Source of the DNA: Tetragonia tetragonoides
Lineage: Eukaryota; Streptophyta; Magnoliopsida; Caryophyllales; Aizoaceae
Direction of reading: 5' to 3'
DNA: 64,000 nucleotides
Assembly: GCA_038025085.1 (NCBI GenBank)
Contig: CM076147.1
Span: 44,910,766-44,974,765, forward strand
Shown one piece after another: positions 22,593-35,231 of this stretch. A program made the translations under genes and the position numbers. Each line of letters opens with the position of its first letter. The first letter of the stretch is position 1. The notes below the pieces were generated by a model, which searched no databases, was not told the DNA's origin, and saw only the letters and a list, made by a program, of their open reading frames with translations.

Positions 22593-24647
22593 AAGTCAGC
22601 TCTCCCTTGCAGAGAAGATGTGATAAAGATCTTTTTAACATTCCACCTGGGCACATGTATGTATAATAAGCCCAGGTTGGGTGTAGAGATGGTGAATGTG
22701 AAATTCAGAGGAGGTACTCACAGAGAACCAATTGAAAACCGAAAACGAGAGGTACTTGAAGATACAATGTGAATAATCTGGTATGAGTTAGAGGGTTTGG
22801 ATCAAGGAGAAAGGCACCTTCCTCAGTCATATGCATGATTAACCATCTCTCTTGTTTAGATGACGACGATATATATTTTGTTTATCTCTGTTTGTGGCTG
22901 CATGTTACCTTAAGAAAATTCAGACACAGAACTGGTAAACTGATTCTGTAAAAAGAAACATGTAGCTAATACCTATGATATCAATGTTGTAACATGTTAT
23001 CTGTACTTACAGTCCTAATGTTGTAACGTGTTTTTCTGAAATTCATTCCCTGCCTCTGGATTGCTGATTGTAGATTATTCTTTGTATTTGTGCTCCTTGA
23101 TCTACGATGCCGAACTCCGCCTGTGTATTCTGATTATGATAAGATTGCTTGAATCCGCTCTGTTTTCACCTGTTCCTTGGAATTTCATATCGAAGTTAGG
23201 CTCTATCCATACTTTCTGCAGTTCTCTTTTGCACCGTCAGAGAAAGGTTCGCCTGTGGTGTGGTTCTTTTCTTCCACTGTGTGTTTTTGTTTCCCATCGG
23301 GTATGATGCAAGGACAAAGAGAAGCCTGGATCATAAACTTGCACCAAATGAAACTGAAAAGCTTAGACAATCTGCAAGGAAAGATCACAAAAAAAAAAAA
23401 AAAAATTCACTCTGAGCTGCCCTTTTGGCAAAAATGAGGAACCGATTGTTGATGTTTATAAGAGTAAGAAAGACTGGCGGTCTGGCCTATGGGTCTTCAA
23501 GCAAGGTGGAGAATGCAAATGGTAGTCAACATCATTACATCAATGCATCCTTTGCATCTTCACAGGAAAAAGGTAGAATAAAGACCAATGTATAGTGGTG
23601 CTAGCATATAAGTTTAATAGATTAAAATTATTCTCCATTTGATTAGTCATAAATATTACGGAGTGCGCAGTAAGTAGTTTGATTTAGCGCTTGCTTATGA
23701 TAATAGTACCGACCCTGCCGAATCTAGAAAAGTAATAATATGAGTGTCGAAATTAAATTATTAAGGTATTTTAACAATAATTTTCGAAAAAACAAAACCC
23801 AAAAAGTAGGGTGTTCTAACAAAATTTTCAGAAAATACTGGGTGTCCCGGAGTTCAAGACCTAGGGTCTCGCACTAGGTCTGCCCCTCGTACCTGGAATT
23901 GACAATCTTCTTAAGTTGAGGTTTTCTATATTTCTAAAAATGTGAGGATATTTGTCTTGTGTTAAGTAATTTTACGATAAAGTATATACTTTTTAAACTG
24001 GCGGTAAAGTCAAATGTGTTCACCTTATTTAAAATGATAGGCCATAATTTTGATGATGAGAGTATTAAGAAAGATTTTGGTGGTTATGAATATAGTCCCC
24101 AAGTGTTCCATGTAGGATACCTATAAAGAAGATGTTCGTTAAATATAGGAACCAATTCTTCTTGATATTTGAGACGACCATAAAACCCCAAAGAAAAATA
24201 ATCTTGCTGAGATAGTGATATCAATTATCACAAGGCAACTGGACATTGTTATAGAGTAACCAGAAAAGTATTGATATTACAACGTATAAATTTTCTCTCT
24301 CTTTTTTTCTTTATCATGATATTATAATTTTTGTTTTTTAGTCCATAGGTATAGTTTGATAGTTGAGATGACACACAAAGTGGGAAATATAAACTTTTGG
24401 CTATGGACTATGGTTAGTGTCATATTTTGGACAAGAATAAGAAAAAAAAAAAAAAAAAAAAAGGTTTTGTAAAACAGAAGGTAGAGCACAATTTTTTAAG
24501 CAGTGGGTTGTTTAATTTGTTATGTTGTGCGCTGGAAGCTGAAGGGTTTATGTTAGGGAGTGCAATCTGCAAATTTTGAATTTCAGAAATTACAAAAGTG
24601 ATACGAGTATATACAGATTACTCCATTATTGTATTACAAGGAGAGAG
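22593..24647. other. NCA1 3' flank and intergenic region
   Basis: The first several hundred bases are 3'UTR-like. The remainder is AT-rich, with poly(A) runs at about 23389-23404 and 24442-24462. No gene recognised; open frames at 23061-23437 have no family signature. Confidence 0.4.
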
Positions 24648-24929
24648 ATGTTAGTTAGCTTTGCTGGGTTAAAAATGAGAATCAGAGAGGCAACAGGAGA
24701 TGAGGAAGATGAAATACAATCAGAATCAGAAATACAGAACTTGGTGAATAATTATTCAGAATCAGAAACAGAAATAGAGAAGAATAATTGTAATTGTAAT
24801 TGTAATGGGTTTTATTCATCATCTCATCAAATACTGCTTGTAGGTGAAGGTGACTTCTCCTTTGCGCTCTCCTTGGCTCAATCCTTCGCCTCTGCTTACA
24901 ACATCCTTGCCACTTCTCTTGACGATTAT

Positions 24930-25008
<79 letters not shown>

Positions 25009-27516
25009 AATGTCTTTTACTAATTCGAATTGCACTTCGTCACTACTTTGTTTTACTTTTTAAGGCCACAAAAATGAAAAAAGGAACTCCATTTAAGCAT
25101 CTCTATTTACTGGGCTTTTCATCATTCAATTTTAAACACAAGCAATGATTTTGAGTCGTCTTTCTGTAAATGGGATGCCTAATAATCAAATCAAATAGGA
25201 CGATAATAATCAAATAGTTTCCTCTGGAACTGCAAATGGAAATTTACTAAGGGTTTCTTCTTTAAGGTTTTTTTTTGGATTTGTCAAACTACCGTCTCTT
25301 TCTTTATTCATGGTTCAGCGTCCATTATTTTACTTGGAACCCACTATTTCTGAATGCCCATAATTCGGATTCGGATTCGGATTCTGATTCGGATTGAATT
25401 TATCATTCATGCAAGGTATATAAGCTCCATTGGGTATTTCTATTTGGATTCATCTCAACTTTTTTTTCCATTCTTGCACCAATTCATATGTTAATTAATA
25501 CAAGTATTAAGGTCAATTATTAAATGTAGTTATGGATAAATTATTTCATTTTGTATGGGATAGAATCCAAGAGCCACATATGTCATACAGAATAACCATA
25601 GGAATACAACATTTTCAATGAATACTCTGGTTATGGAAGGAGATTTCTAATAGCATACAGAATAACCATATATTGGAATACAACATTTTCAATTAAGATT
25701 GCTGAATGTCCAAAAGTATAGACTACTGACTTGGCAATCTTTGAAGGTGCTCATCTATTTCTGAATCTGGCAATTATAGCCCTATTTGTGTGAATATAAG
25801 TTAAATCACTCCATTTGTGGACTGTGGTGCTGTTTTATGCAATACCTTACTGAAACAGATACATTGATAAAGAAATACAATAGAGCAATATCAAACTTGG
25901 ACTGGCTAAAGAAGCTGGGAGCATCACTTATACATGGGGTGGATGCAACCAAAATGAAGTTTCACACTGATCTCAACATGCGAAAGTTTGATCGCATTAT
26001 CTACAACTTCCCCCACGCAGGCTTCCATGGAAAGGAGGACAGTGTCCGCATCATCAAGTAAGCTGTCTTCATTATATTTCTGGATTTGAAGCATATTCAT
26101 AGCTTTTGAGTTTCATGATTGAACAGCAGAGGCAGACTGCTTCATAATAATGTCTAATATACGTTGGTGTTCTTGTGTCTGATGATCCTTTCGGTTCTAT
26201 GCATTCTTGGATCTGCTCCTCCAATTTTCCATGGTTGTAATAGTTAGTAAGTTCCAACTGTGATTGGAGGCCATGGTTGAATTTAAGCAATTTTGGAAGT
26301 GTTCAGTTCCCCCATACAATGGCTTGGAAAACACTAGATTGAACTGTGTCTGTGCACATAGGTAGCTGTCAGAATTGTCTCTATCTTTCTGGTGATCTTA
26401 TTTCTTTTATTCAAAAGAATCGCTTCTGGGTTGAACCTCCTACCACCAGCATGTACTAAATGGTCGCCCATGGTGTTTACTTGTGCCACAAAGTGTTTGC
26501 TGCACTTTTCATGGGATAGCAGTCCATTCACATTATTCATATATACATGATGCTTCTCTGGCAATACTCTAGTTGTTCAGAGCTTTAGATGGTCTGATCA
26601 ATTTGTCTCAGTTTTGTCCTCTGTATCTCGTTGACTTGTCACAAGATCCTACACTTGTTAAAGTTATTACTATTTATCTAATTTTTTTAATTCAATTATC
26701 ATGTCCTCTTTTACTTCCATGGCCATTTCCCTCCATGTATCAATGTCCTGACCATGTTAGCAACAATTCTTTTATAATTCATTGATTTGCAGGAAGCATA
26801 GGAGGTTGGTGCATGGCTTCTTTCATAATGCTAGTGCTATGCTGCGACCTAACGGTGAAATCCATGTTAGCCACAAAACCTCACCTCCATTTTGCCACTG
26901 GAATCTCAAAGAACTTGCTTCACAGAACTCTCTTTTACTGATCGAGTGCGTTCCTTTCAAGATCGAGGACTATCCAGGTTATAACAACAAGAGAGGAGAT
27001 GGTTTGAGGTGTGATGACCCCTTTCCCTTGGGAGAATGCAGCACATTCAAATTCATTCTCGTGCGTGGTTCTAGCTCTAAGAATACGCTCCCTAATCGTG
27101 TTCAAAGGAATGTACTCCCTCATCATCAACTCCATCACATTCTGCCTCGTGAAGAGAATCAATTAAATACATTTGGTATCAATTACCATGTCCCTGCACC
27201 TGAATACCGCCTGGGAAATGTTTTGTCTGGGTATGCGGGTTCACAAGTGAGTGAGAGTGATCAGAAGCTCAGAAAAGAATGCAGTTGGATATTTGATTGT
27301 TATTTCACTCATGTAAGAGAGGCATTTGGGCTTCCTGAGGAAAGAATCGGCTATAATGTCCAAGAAGCAGTAAGTCGAGGCTTTGAAAGATTTGTTGAAA
27401 TGGCTTCTGGGAGACCCTTAAATGACTTCAGTGTCTATCTGGAAGAGCTCCATCGCTTGAGTGTTTCGAGAATAGAGTGGCTAGAGCAGAGTTTGGCCAG
27501 CTTGTATAGCCATTAG
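24648..27516 (+). CDS. DUF2431 / BMT5-like (At4g26485-like) protein, copy 3
   Basis: Exons 24648-24930, 25859-26057 and 26793-27516 join in phase and give 401 residues. The DUF2431 domain starts at about residue 61 with LLVGEGDFSFA, continues with ATSLDDY|D, HGVDATKMK, YNFPHAGFHGKED and GEIHVSHKTSPPF. From about residue 250 a C-terminal module follows (IFDCYFTHVREAFGLPEER, EELHRLSVSRIEWL), seen in the longer plant members. Predicted role is SAM-dependent methyltransferase-like; the yeast homologue methylates 25S rRNA, but the plant substrate is unknown. The N-terminal 60 residues are acidic and Asn/Cys-rich (NCNCNCN). The intron-1 donor lies against a very long (CT)n tract. A decayed copy of its 3' end follows at 27655-27880. 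Confidence 0.86.
24931..25006. repeat. (CT)n microsatellite, about 37 units, at the copy-3 intron 1 donor
   Basis: Uninterrupted CT dinucleotides begin with the donor GT itself (exon ...TATG|GTCTCTCT). Likely length-variable between individuals. Confidence 0.95.
25367..25398. repeat. Hexanucleotide (GGATTC)n repeat in DUF2431 copy-3 intron 1
   Basis: About five near-identical units (one with GATTCT) in a row. Confidence 0.8.
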
Positions 27517-27654
27517 TCGTGACTAATAAATGAATAATGGAGAGGGGCAGAATTTTGGTACATGGTAGGCTTTTTGTACAAAATATACTAGGAGTTGCAT
27601 TTTCCAGATCGGCTATTCTTTCTGGCATATTAAGTTCCAAAGAATGTTAATCAT

Positions 27655-27880
27655 GCTAAGAGGGTTCCTGAGGAAAGGATGGGCTAGAGGATCCACAAAG
27701 CAGCAAATGAAGGTTATGAAAGATTTGTTGATGTCTTGATATGGCTTTGGTAGACCTTTGACTGGTTTCATTGTCTACATATACAAGAGCTGCATTGGTT
27801 GATTTTTTTTGAGAATAGAGTGGCTTGAGCGAATTTGTCCAGTATGCATTAGAGGGGCAAAAATTTTGGTCCATATGCGA
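27655..27880 (+). pseudogene. Decayed duplicate of the 3' end of DUF2431 copy 3
   Basis: The stretch repeats, in the same order, the end of the copy-3 coding region and its 3'UTR: TTCCTGAGGAAAG, then GAAAGATTTGTTGA, AGAATAGAGTGGCT and GAGGGGCA..ATTTTGGT all recur about 340 bases downstream of their originals at 27335-27560. Stops and frameshifts are frequent, so it is a non-coding tandem duplication remnant. Confidence 0.75.
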
Positions 27881-28291
27881 GGTTGGTAGAGCTAATTGTT
27901 GGTACAAACATACTGGATGTATAGACGTAGTATTAGTAACACTAACCCCGAACAGGGAAAATTGGCTGCTGCTGATGGAAATTGGAATGTTGCAGTTTTG
28001 AATGCAAATTTTTGTGCAGGTATCGATATGTGAATCTGATCTGCTCATTTATGCACCTGCTATCTGTTGCTGGAAACAGTTTTACTGTTTCGCCATGTCA
28101 GTATGTACGCAGGACAGAGGATGTTCAGGTTTGGCTGCTCCATCTTTGAGCTTGTTACATCATCACATTACTTGCACTTAAACAAGCTAACAAGTAACAA
28201 CATTTGGTTTAGTAGTAAAATCGAACATAATTAGTTTTGTGAAACAGGAAATTGAGGCTTTTCGCCCTGTGAGTCTGTGACCATTATTCAA

Positions 28292-28657
28292 CTAAACAGA
28301 CAGGGGTACGGTGTATCCGTAGTAGAGATATTCAATAATTAATTTAGTACGAAATGGGCATAAAAATAGGCAGTCCACCCTACAGCCCAAAAGATTGAGA
28401 AGACATGTAATAGTAGTGCAAGAGAAGAGTGGAAGTGGTGGCGAGTCTGGAGAAGTCCTTGCAGTTATTGGTGGTTTGATACAAAACAAGCTCTCCACAT
28501 AATTAGTTAATGCGAAATGATCGAAATGATGTAGAGGAACCCTAAGATATCGGTGTGCCCCGCTAGTTTGATCAAACAAGATGAGGTCATTATCGTGAGT
28601 TGATTCAAATACAATGCCCTGTGAGATTAATGCTGTTGGGCGTGCCAATCGTAGATT

Positions 28658-28726
<69 letters not shown>

Positions 28727-29879
28727 AGGAGAGAGAGAGAGATCTTTAGTGATCATTGCCTTTGATTTTGGGACAGACGACGAATTCAAGGTCACCCCTG
28801 TGCCGGAGACCATTAACATTATGAATAGGGAGGTGAAACATGCAACTCTGTATTTGACAACCTCTAAAGGAAGTCTTACACTCTTGACTAAATATATTCA
28901 TATGGGTCACTGGATATCAGATATGTGAGATTTGGTCATACATGATAGGTAAAGATGATTACGGGACACTACTATGAGAGAGATTAATCAAAGACTTCCT
29001 TTCTAGAGAAAACTTCATCACCTGCACTTGTTTCTTGAGCAAGCCAGTAATAGTTGCCATCAACATATCTTCCATGATTATCATAATGGTGGTAGTTATA
29101 ATCCGCAAACCTACAGAAATATATTTCAGATCCCATTTTACGACACTACTAGTATTACTAGTACTAGTACTAGCAGTACTAGTACTAGTACGGTTGGGAA
29201 GCAAATGGAATTTGGCAGGAATGATTTCCCAAGAGCCTAACTTGGATGAATAGAGTTGAAGAAAACCGCCGTCATCATTAACATTATTATTATTACTATT
29301 ATCATCATACCACACCACATTGTTAAGAACCTTATAGTGTTCAGTTTCAGGATCAAACCCAAAGCCCTGTAGATAAAGGGGTGGACGGCTGCTACGTTCC
29401 GTAATACTCCTACTCCTACTATCGGGTCCGGGTCCGGGTCGGGGTGGTATAAGGATGGATTTTCTGGTAGCTGGATTCCATAACAAGCCATGTCTATTAA
29501 AATTATTAGTCTGAGTCTGAGAGATGCCGCCTATGCCTATGAATTGATCCTCTTCTATTATTTCAGAAAACACTATACCATTAGCAATAGTAATAAAAGT
29601 AACTAGATAGGGAATCATTGGCTTACTATTATTGGTTGGTGATATCGATGGTGGTTGAAGAAATGGGTGAAGGTTGTTGGATGAATCATCCAAGCTCAGG
29701 ATTTCGTCGGTGCATGTGTCAACAACACGGCGGCCTGAGATATGATGAGATTCTAACTGGTGGTTGTAGTGTTTTCGTTTGAACTTTGGATTGCTGGTGA
29801 TCAGGGAGTTCCAGGATTTTCGGACACACCGAAAACGGAGCAACGATTTCACTGGCAACCAAACTAGGATGTCCTCCAT
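28292..29879 (-). pseudogene. F-box protein gene with F-box-associated region, reading frame broken
   Basis: From the ATG at 29879 the frame encodes an F-box core (WLPVKSLLRFRCVRKSWNSL), then F-box-associated features LLWNPATRKS and GFGFDPETEHYKV, typical of plant SCF substrate adaptors. Near 29140-29190, at a repeat of ACTAGT units coding Ser/Thr, the homologous sequence moves to another frame (FADYNY..., GNYYWLAQET) which ends at TAA near 28985. A third open block (28292 to about 28890) gives an F-box C-terminus (VFESTHDNDLILFD, LTNYVESLF) containing about 11 Met-Pro repeats from a GGGCAT microsatellite. At least two breaks separate the blocks; an intron could explain the second but not the first. 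The N-terminus may extend upstream through an A12 run (PIDVI precedes the first Met). Confidence 0.65.
28658..28727. repeat. (GGGCAT)n hexanucleotide repeat in the F-box gene
   Basis: About 11 perfect units; antisense to the plus strand it encodes alternating Met and Pro. Immediately followed by a short GA run. Confidence 0.92.
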
Positions 29880-29951
29880 AATCACATCAATAGGTTTTTT
29901 TTTTTTTAAATTTGCATATCTCTCGGCGAAACAAACTAAATTGAATAACAA

Positions 29952-30631
29952 CTTTGAGATTCTTTCTCATAATGACTTTTTTTTTGCCGTGAAAAAATAA
30001 CAGCACAAGAGTCCACAGCGGCTAATAACTCTAATGTTTATTTTTTTTGAGAGGAAAATTAAATTCATTCATAATAATAATAAGTCGTTCCGTTCCGTTC
30101 CTCACTGTCCCGCACCATTTTATTGAAGAGAACCGGGCCTAAGAGTAGCTGGAATCAACAATCAAGTCTTGGCAGCAGATGGATTAAAATTTACATATAT
30201 ATAATGCATGTGAATGAATGAATATATTCCTGTACCTATTTGTCAGCTGTAGTCTACATGCCTATGTGTGACTCATTGAGCATTAATTTTATTTATTTAT
30301 CAGTAATTAAAGCAAACACTTACAAATTAAGCACATTGATTGGTTCCCCTAAACATATTTTGGTCGTGTCATGTGGTATCATGTTTATGCTCATGTTAAA
30401 GATAAATGTATCAGAAACTTTTTTTAATTGTTGAAAAGAACCTGTTCTTTTCGTGTCTTGTTTGTGTTGGTGTTATTGTGGTGTTGCTTATGCTAACTGA
30501 GATAATAACCCCTTCTTGTCATAAGTACATGAGATGAAAGTTGACCGAGATTACTTGGGAAGAAAGATCAATCAAAGTTTATTTTCCATTTGGTTACATG
30601 ACTAACATGAGATATAGGAATAGGAAGTGGC
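29952..30631. other. Intergenic region between F-box relic and the following gene
   Basis: This is the divergent upstream region of both genes. AT-rich, with poly(T) at about 29889-29900 and 30038-30049. No other feature recognised. Confidence 0.4.
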
Positions 30632-30651
30632 ATGCCTGAAAATCCATACAC

Positions 30652-30700
<49 letters not shown>

Positions 30701-33700
30701 GTAAACCAAAGGGAAATCAGGGACACACAAGACCCAAGAAATGAGTTTGTGGGAGGTAGATTAGCAGCAGGAAAGGAAGCTGCTTATTTCTTTGAAGAAT
30801 CCAAAACAGCCGTAACCCGTCTTGCTCACAACATTCCTAAATCCAAAACAAAAACAAAAACAAGCCTTCATTCTGATTCTCTCTCCTCAAATTCTTCCGC
30901 TGACATCCTTCCTGAGGTTCTTCGACATTCTCTTCCTTCCAAGGTTTACCGTCAGGATCATCTGCTCTCTCATTCATTATCATCATCTACCACTGCTTCT
31001 GCTTCTAAATGGTCAATTCAATCTGATAACAATGCCCGTTTCTCCTCTGTTTCACCTGATGCTCTCAACCCTCTTCGTGCTTATGTTTCCCTTCCCCAAC
31101 TCACTTTTGGCCCCAAAAGGTATTCTCTCTCTTTTTCGTTTTCTTTGGTTGAATGCTTTTGTATATATCTGGGTTTTCGTTTTTGGCAATTTTTTCTGCC
31201 ATTTTAATATTAAAGCTTCAATCTTTTTGATTAATTGCTCTATTCGTGCTTATAAGCTTGTAGCTATATATGCCTATTAATACCTGAATGAATGCAGTAT
31301 TAGGGTTAGGGTATTGTTTGCTGTATTCTTCATTTTCGGACCATAATTTCCCCATTTTAATGCTTTTTAATGGCGTGAAAACTTAACCAAATGCCCTAAT
31401 TAAGCCCATAAAGTACCTATTTTTCATGGCTTCTACCTATATGCAAATATCAATTTCCATGCCAATTCATTCAATTAGTGACCAAACCTTATGAGTGGGG
31501 GAGGGAAGGAGAGAATTATTACCAAAGTGATATTTGAATTGCGCAAAACAACCTCAATTTGGGACAAACTGTTCTTCAGAATTGCATTCTAGTGATATAT
31601 GGATCTTTCATGTTTATATTATTGGGAAGCATTGCTAGCATGATAGTATATCACTCCATCCCGTACCAAAATAATTTCTTTTGACACCCTGGTCCTCTTG
31701 CCTCTACAACTTATCTCATCATCTGAAGAATCTGATTTACCTTCGATCCATGGTGGATGCAGGTGGCAGTTGCCCTCTACAGAATCTTCCGTTATAGCAT
31801 CAACAGCTAATGATTTACGCCGTGATCAATACACGCAAGTCAATCCTGAAAAGTTGAGAGCTACGGCTGAAGGTCTTGCACAAAGTAATATTCTTTTCCT
31901 GGATCTACATAATCAACAGCTCGTGAGAGAACCCCCCCCCCCCCCCCAAAATGAAAATATTGATTTATGATTTACCTATGTTGATGAATCATATCTTATG
32001 CTGCATTTTTCATGTGCCCTAATTCTTAGCTCTAGATGGCCATAACAGATAATTAAGTTGATGACCTATCAGTTCGGTTTACTTGGTTTTGAGTTTTGAC
32101 ACCTATTGTTCTGCTTATCTGCTAACATATTTCCGTTCCTTCTTGTAGTTGGGAAGGGCTTTGCTGCTGCAACTGTCATTATCTTTGGCGGTGCAGCCCT
32201 GGCATACGGACTGATTGCATCGAACCTAGACCTTCACAATGTAAGTTTGTGTACTGCTCATTCTTGCCCTCTGTGTGCTTTCAGGACACCCTACCCTTTT
32301 TTGTGGATCTGTCTAGCTTGAATATAATTTATATCCTGTCAGAAGCTGTGGTTTGCAGAGTTTAGTTCATGAGAAATCTGTTAACTTTGTTTGTATGATT
32401 TCTGATGGAAATTCTGTGGGCAAACTTAGTTTCAAAGAGCTACTGGAACTTTGATTGCTTAGCTAAACTGATGTTAGTCATACGATACGCCATATTGTGC
32501 ATGTAGAATAATGGCAGATCTTTGACAAGCAACTTAGGGTGAATTTTATTAGAGACAGTTTCTCTATATGAATATGAAAATTACATTGTGAGATCCAAAT
32601 CATTCATCAATTTAGGGTTGGAGTATGCATCCTTTGTATCGGGGGATGTTTTGAGATCTTGGACTATTAGCCCGATGCGAGTCAGTGGATATTGAAAAAT
32701 ATCCTAGAGTTCATGAAGCTCAGAAATCAATACTTGACTACCAAATACCAAATGAGATCCATGTTTTTGAGAGTTGTCCTGTTCTGGACTGCATATTCTG
32801 ATGTGTTCATATAAGATAAACGTGAAAATAAGCATGGGGAAATACAAATTTTATAAAGATATAATAACTGCATTTTAAAACTTGCTGTAGCAATCAGAAT
32901 TATTAAAAGTGAGAAAGTGATTATGATTTTTATTCTTTACAAATTTTGGTTGGTTTTGTTGGTTCTGTTAAAGCACAGCTGGGGTTTGTTTTCTACAGGG
33001 TTTTATTAGGTTGAAACTTGAATTTGGTAGTGTGTTTCAGTTTCTCTTAATCTATCGCAAGCTTTATACATATGAGTATGTACTACATAGTTAATTTGAA
33101 AATAAATGGAATTATTTCGTTACCTCCAAAAAACAAGATTATTTGGTATTTAAAGCTTAAATCCGTAAGACTTCCTTGAGATTCTGCATATTAGTAGTCC
33201 CATGTTGCTAGATAAAGCTGACTTCTGATAACCAGGTTGGTAGGGTCCCCTCCCCCAGCTAATCTTAACTTATTCTGTATGTTTGGCCTCCCCAGACTCC
33301 AATTGCCGCAGGACCCAAATTGGGTTTTGTAGTTCCATAAGCATGATTTACTAAAATCAAAACCAAATCGTATCAAATGTTCTCTAGAGATGACGAGTTG
33401 CTGTGGACTACAGCATGTGTTTGTGAGTTGTGATCTCATCTAGCAGAAAATAAGTGAAGGTTTTTGGAAAATGATCTGATTTTTTGCCTTGAGTTCCATA
33501 AGTTATCATCATTTAGCACCGAAGTTTCACATCCTTATTGATTCTCATCTCCCTGCTCCCATTCGCTTGTTTGGGTGGGGTGTGAGCATGGGGTTTAGTT
33601 CTTTTTTCCTTTTTAATTCTTGCTTGGTGCTTCATCATTTCAGAGTTCAAAATTTTACCAGTATTATCCAATGGTTATTTTATCCTTGAAAACATCCTCT

Positions 33701-33771
33701 ATAGCTTGTTACCCTGCATAAGAAATTTTAAGCTTTTAGATTGTTGGTCTTAACAGTGGGTTATTTATTTG

Positions 33772-33812
<41 letters not shown>

Positions 33813-34133
33813 TACTACTACGTGAACTTATGAGTATATCACTTGCAGAGTGATGATATCCGGTCAAAGGGAAGGGATGTAGTTCAGACGAAAATCTACA
33901 CCATAAAGGAGCAACTGAGTCCCTTGAGAGATTGGGTTCCTGAACTCTTTTCTTGACCTTGCTGAGTTTAATTTGGTATTGTTTGTATTATTGCTTGAGT
34001 ACTAACTTAAAGTTTGTGAGATTAGGCTGAAAACACATCAAAGGAATGGCGCCTCAAAAATGAGCATGGGATGAAGAAGAGGCCTGTAATAAAGGAGCTC
34101 ACCAAGATATTAGGTGCAAAAACTTCTAACTGA
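30632..34133 (+). CDS. Uncharacterised plant protein with one membrane segment
   Basis: Five exons (30632-31119, 31763-31884, 32149-32240, 33849-33935, 34026-34133) join in phase to 298 residues. After a poly-(Arg-Glu) start, the block NEFVGGRLAAGKEAAYFFEESK begins a conserved-looking plant N-terminus (its first part lies near residue 37); the middle is Ser-rich; exon 3 gives one hydrophobic segment (about residues 207-226, AAATVIIFGGAALAYG); the tail is basic and ends IKELTKILGAKTSN. I recognise this as a type of conserved plant protein of unknown function, probably membrane-anchored. The donor of intron 4 (GTTCCT) is weak; retention would instead end the protein VPELFS. The only in-frame ATG precedes a GA microsatellite read as RE repeats, so either the repeat is translated or an upstream exon is missing. 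Confidence 0.72.
30657..30692. repeat. (GA)n microsatellite within the predicted first exon
   Basis: About 17 GA units directly after the predicted start, encoding alternating Arg and Glu. Confidence 0.9.
33773..33820. repeat. (TTA)n and (ACT)n microsatellite in intron 3
   Basis: About 12 TTA units then three ACT units, about 30 bases upstream of exon 4. Confidence 0.9.
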
Positions 34134-35215
34134 GCTATATCTGCCTTGTGTTTTATTCTTTCCTGGTGTATACATATCTGTATTTGTATCTATCTGTACC
34201 TGTTTGTTTTGTAATAAACTATTGCTCAAACCCATACCGCCGTCCGCCCCCAGGAAAAAGAAAAAAGAAGCAAGGCGATCTATGTTGTGTTCATATGCAA
34301 TGTTTGTAGCTTGGCCCTTCCCTTTCCAGGAGAAGAGGTGGGGAACAAGCAATTAACTATCATGTTTCCATTTGGGAAGTAATACAATGATAGACATATA
34401 TATTACCTATCCTCTTAAATTATAGTTGTAGCTCGGAATACCTGTTTTCTGTTTGCCAAGCAAGCTTATGAATCTCCACACAGTCACACAGCCTGGGAGG
34501 TCCTACTCATAGTAGTCGGGAACTCGGAAGAGACTATCCGACTATGTCTATCATACTGAAACTGGTAAAAAAAAGAACCTGGGAGGGGCTTTAACCTAGA
34601 ATATGGGAAATTTGATCCATTAAAGCGAGATGCCGATGTTTGAATTTGGTCCATTTTCATTTTAGTTATGTATCCATGAGCAGGCAAGGAATTGCAGAAC
34701 GTAGGATAATGGTACAGACAATGCTCATACATCCGCCATGTCCTCCTAAGATAGTTTTCCCTGTTAGGTGAAGGTTTTGAATTTTGATACAAGGTTAGGT
34801 GGGGCCCCCCATGGGGGTAACTTTAATCCCTTAAACTATACTAAATCGTATGCCGCTTGTCTAATCCACCCAGCTTAGTCTCTCCTCTTAAGTCTTAATT
34901 AATTGATTAGACAAGGACAAGGACCAAGGACCAAGGACCAAGGACAGATAAGCTAAAGTCACTCAAGTCAGTGCAATACTGAAAATTATTACGTACATGG
35001 TTGAAATTGAAATTTCCCTAATAAGTGGACACTCCCAAGTCCCATAGACCCATACATAATAATACATTTGGCATCAGCCAAGAAGTCCCCAATCACATTT
35101 TTCTGGCTTTTTCCTTGGGATTTTCGCCTAACTTGGCCCAACGTCCTCTCTTAGCATTTAACAAACGGCCACCTGCCTATGGACTATGGTCATGGATACC
35201 TAGTCAGCAACAAAA
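34134..35215. other. Intergenic, 3' flank of the preceding gene
   Basis: Contains a short 7-bp tandem repeat (GGACCAA, about four units at 34919-34945). No gene recognised. Confidence 0.4.
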
Positions 35216-35231
35216 TACATACCAGTCGTTT

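Noticed and set aside
24682..25035. Minus-strand poly-(Arg-Glu) frames
   Set aside because: Antisense reading of the CT microsatellite and exon 1 of DUF2431 copy 3.
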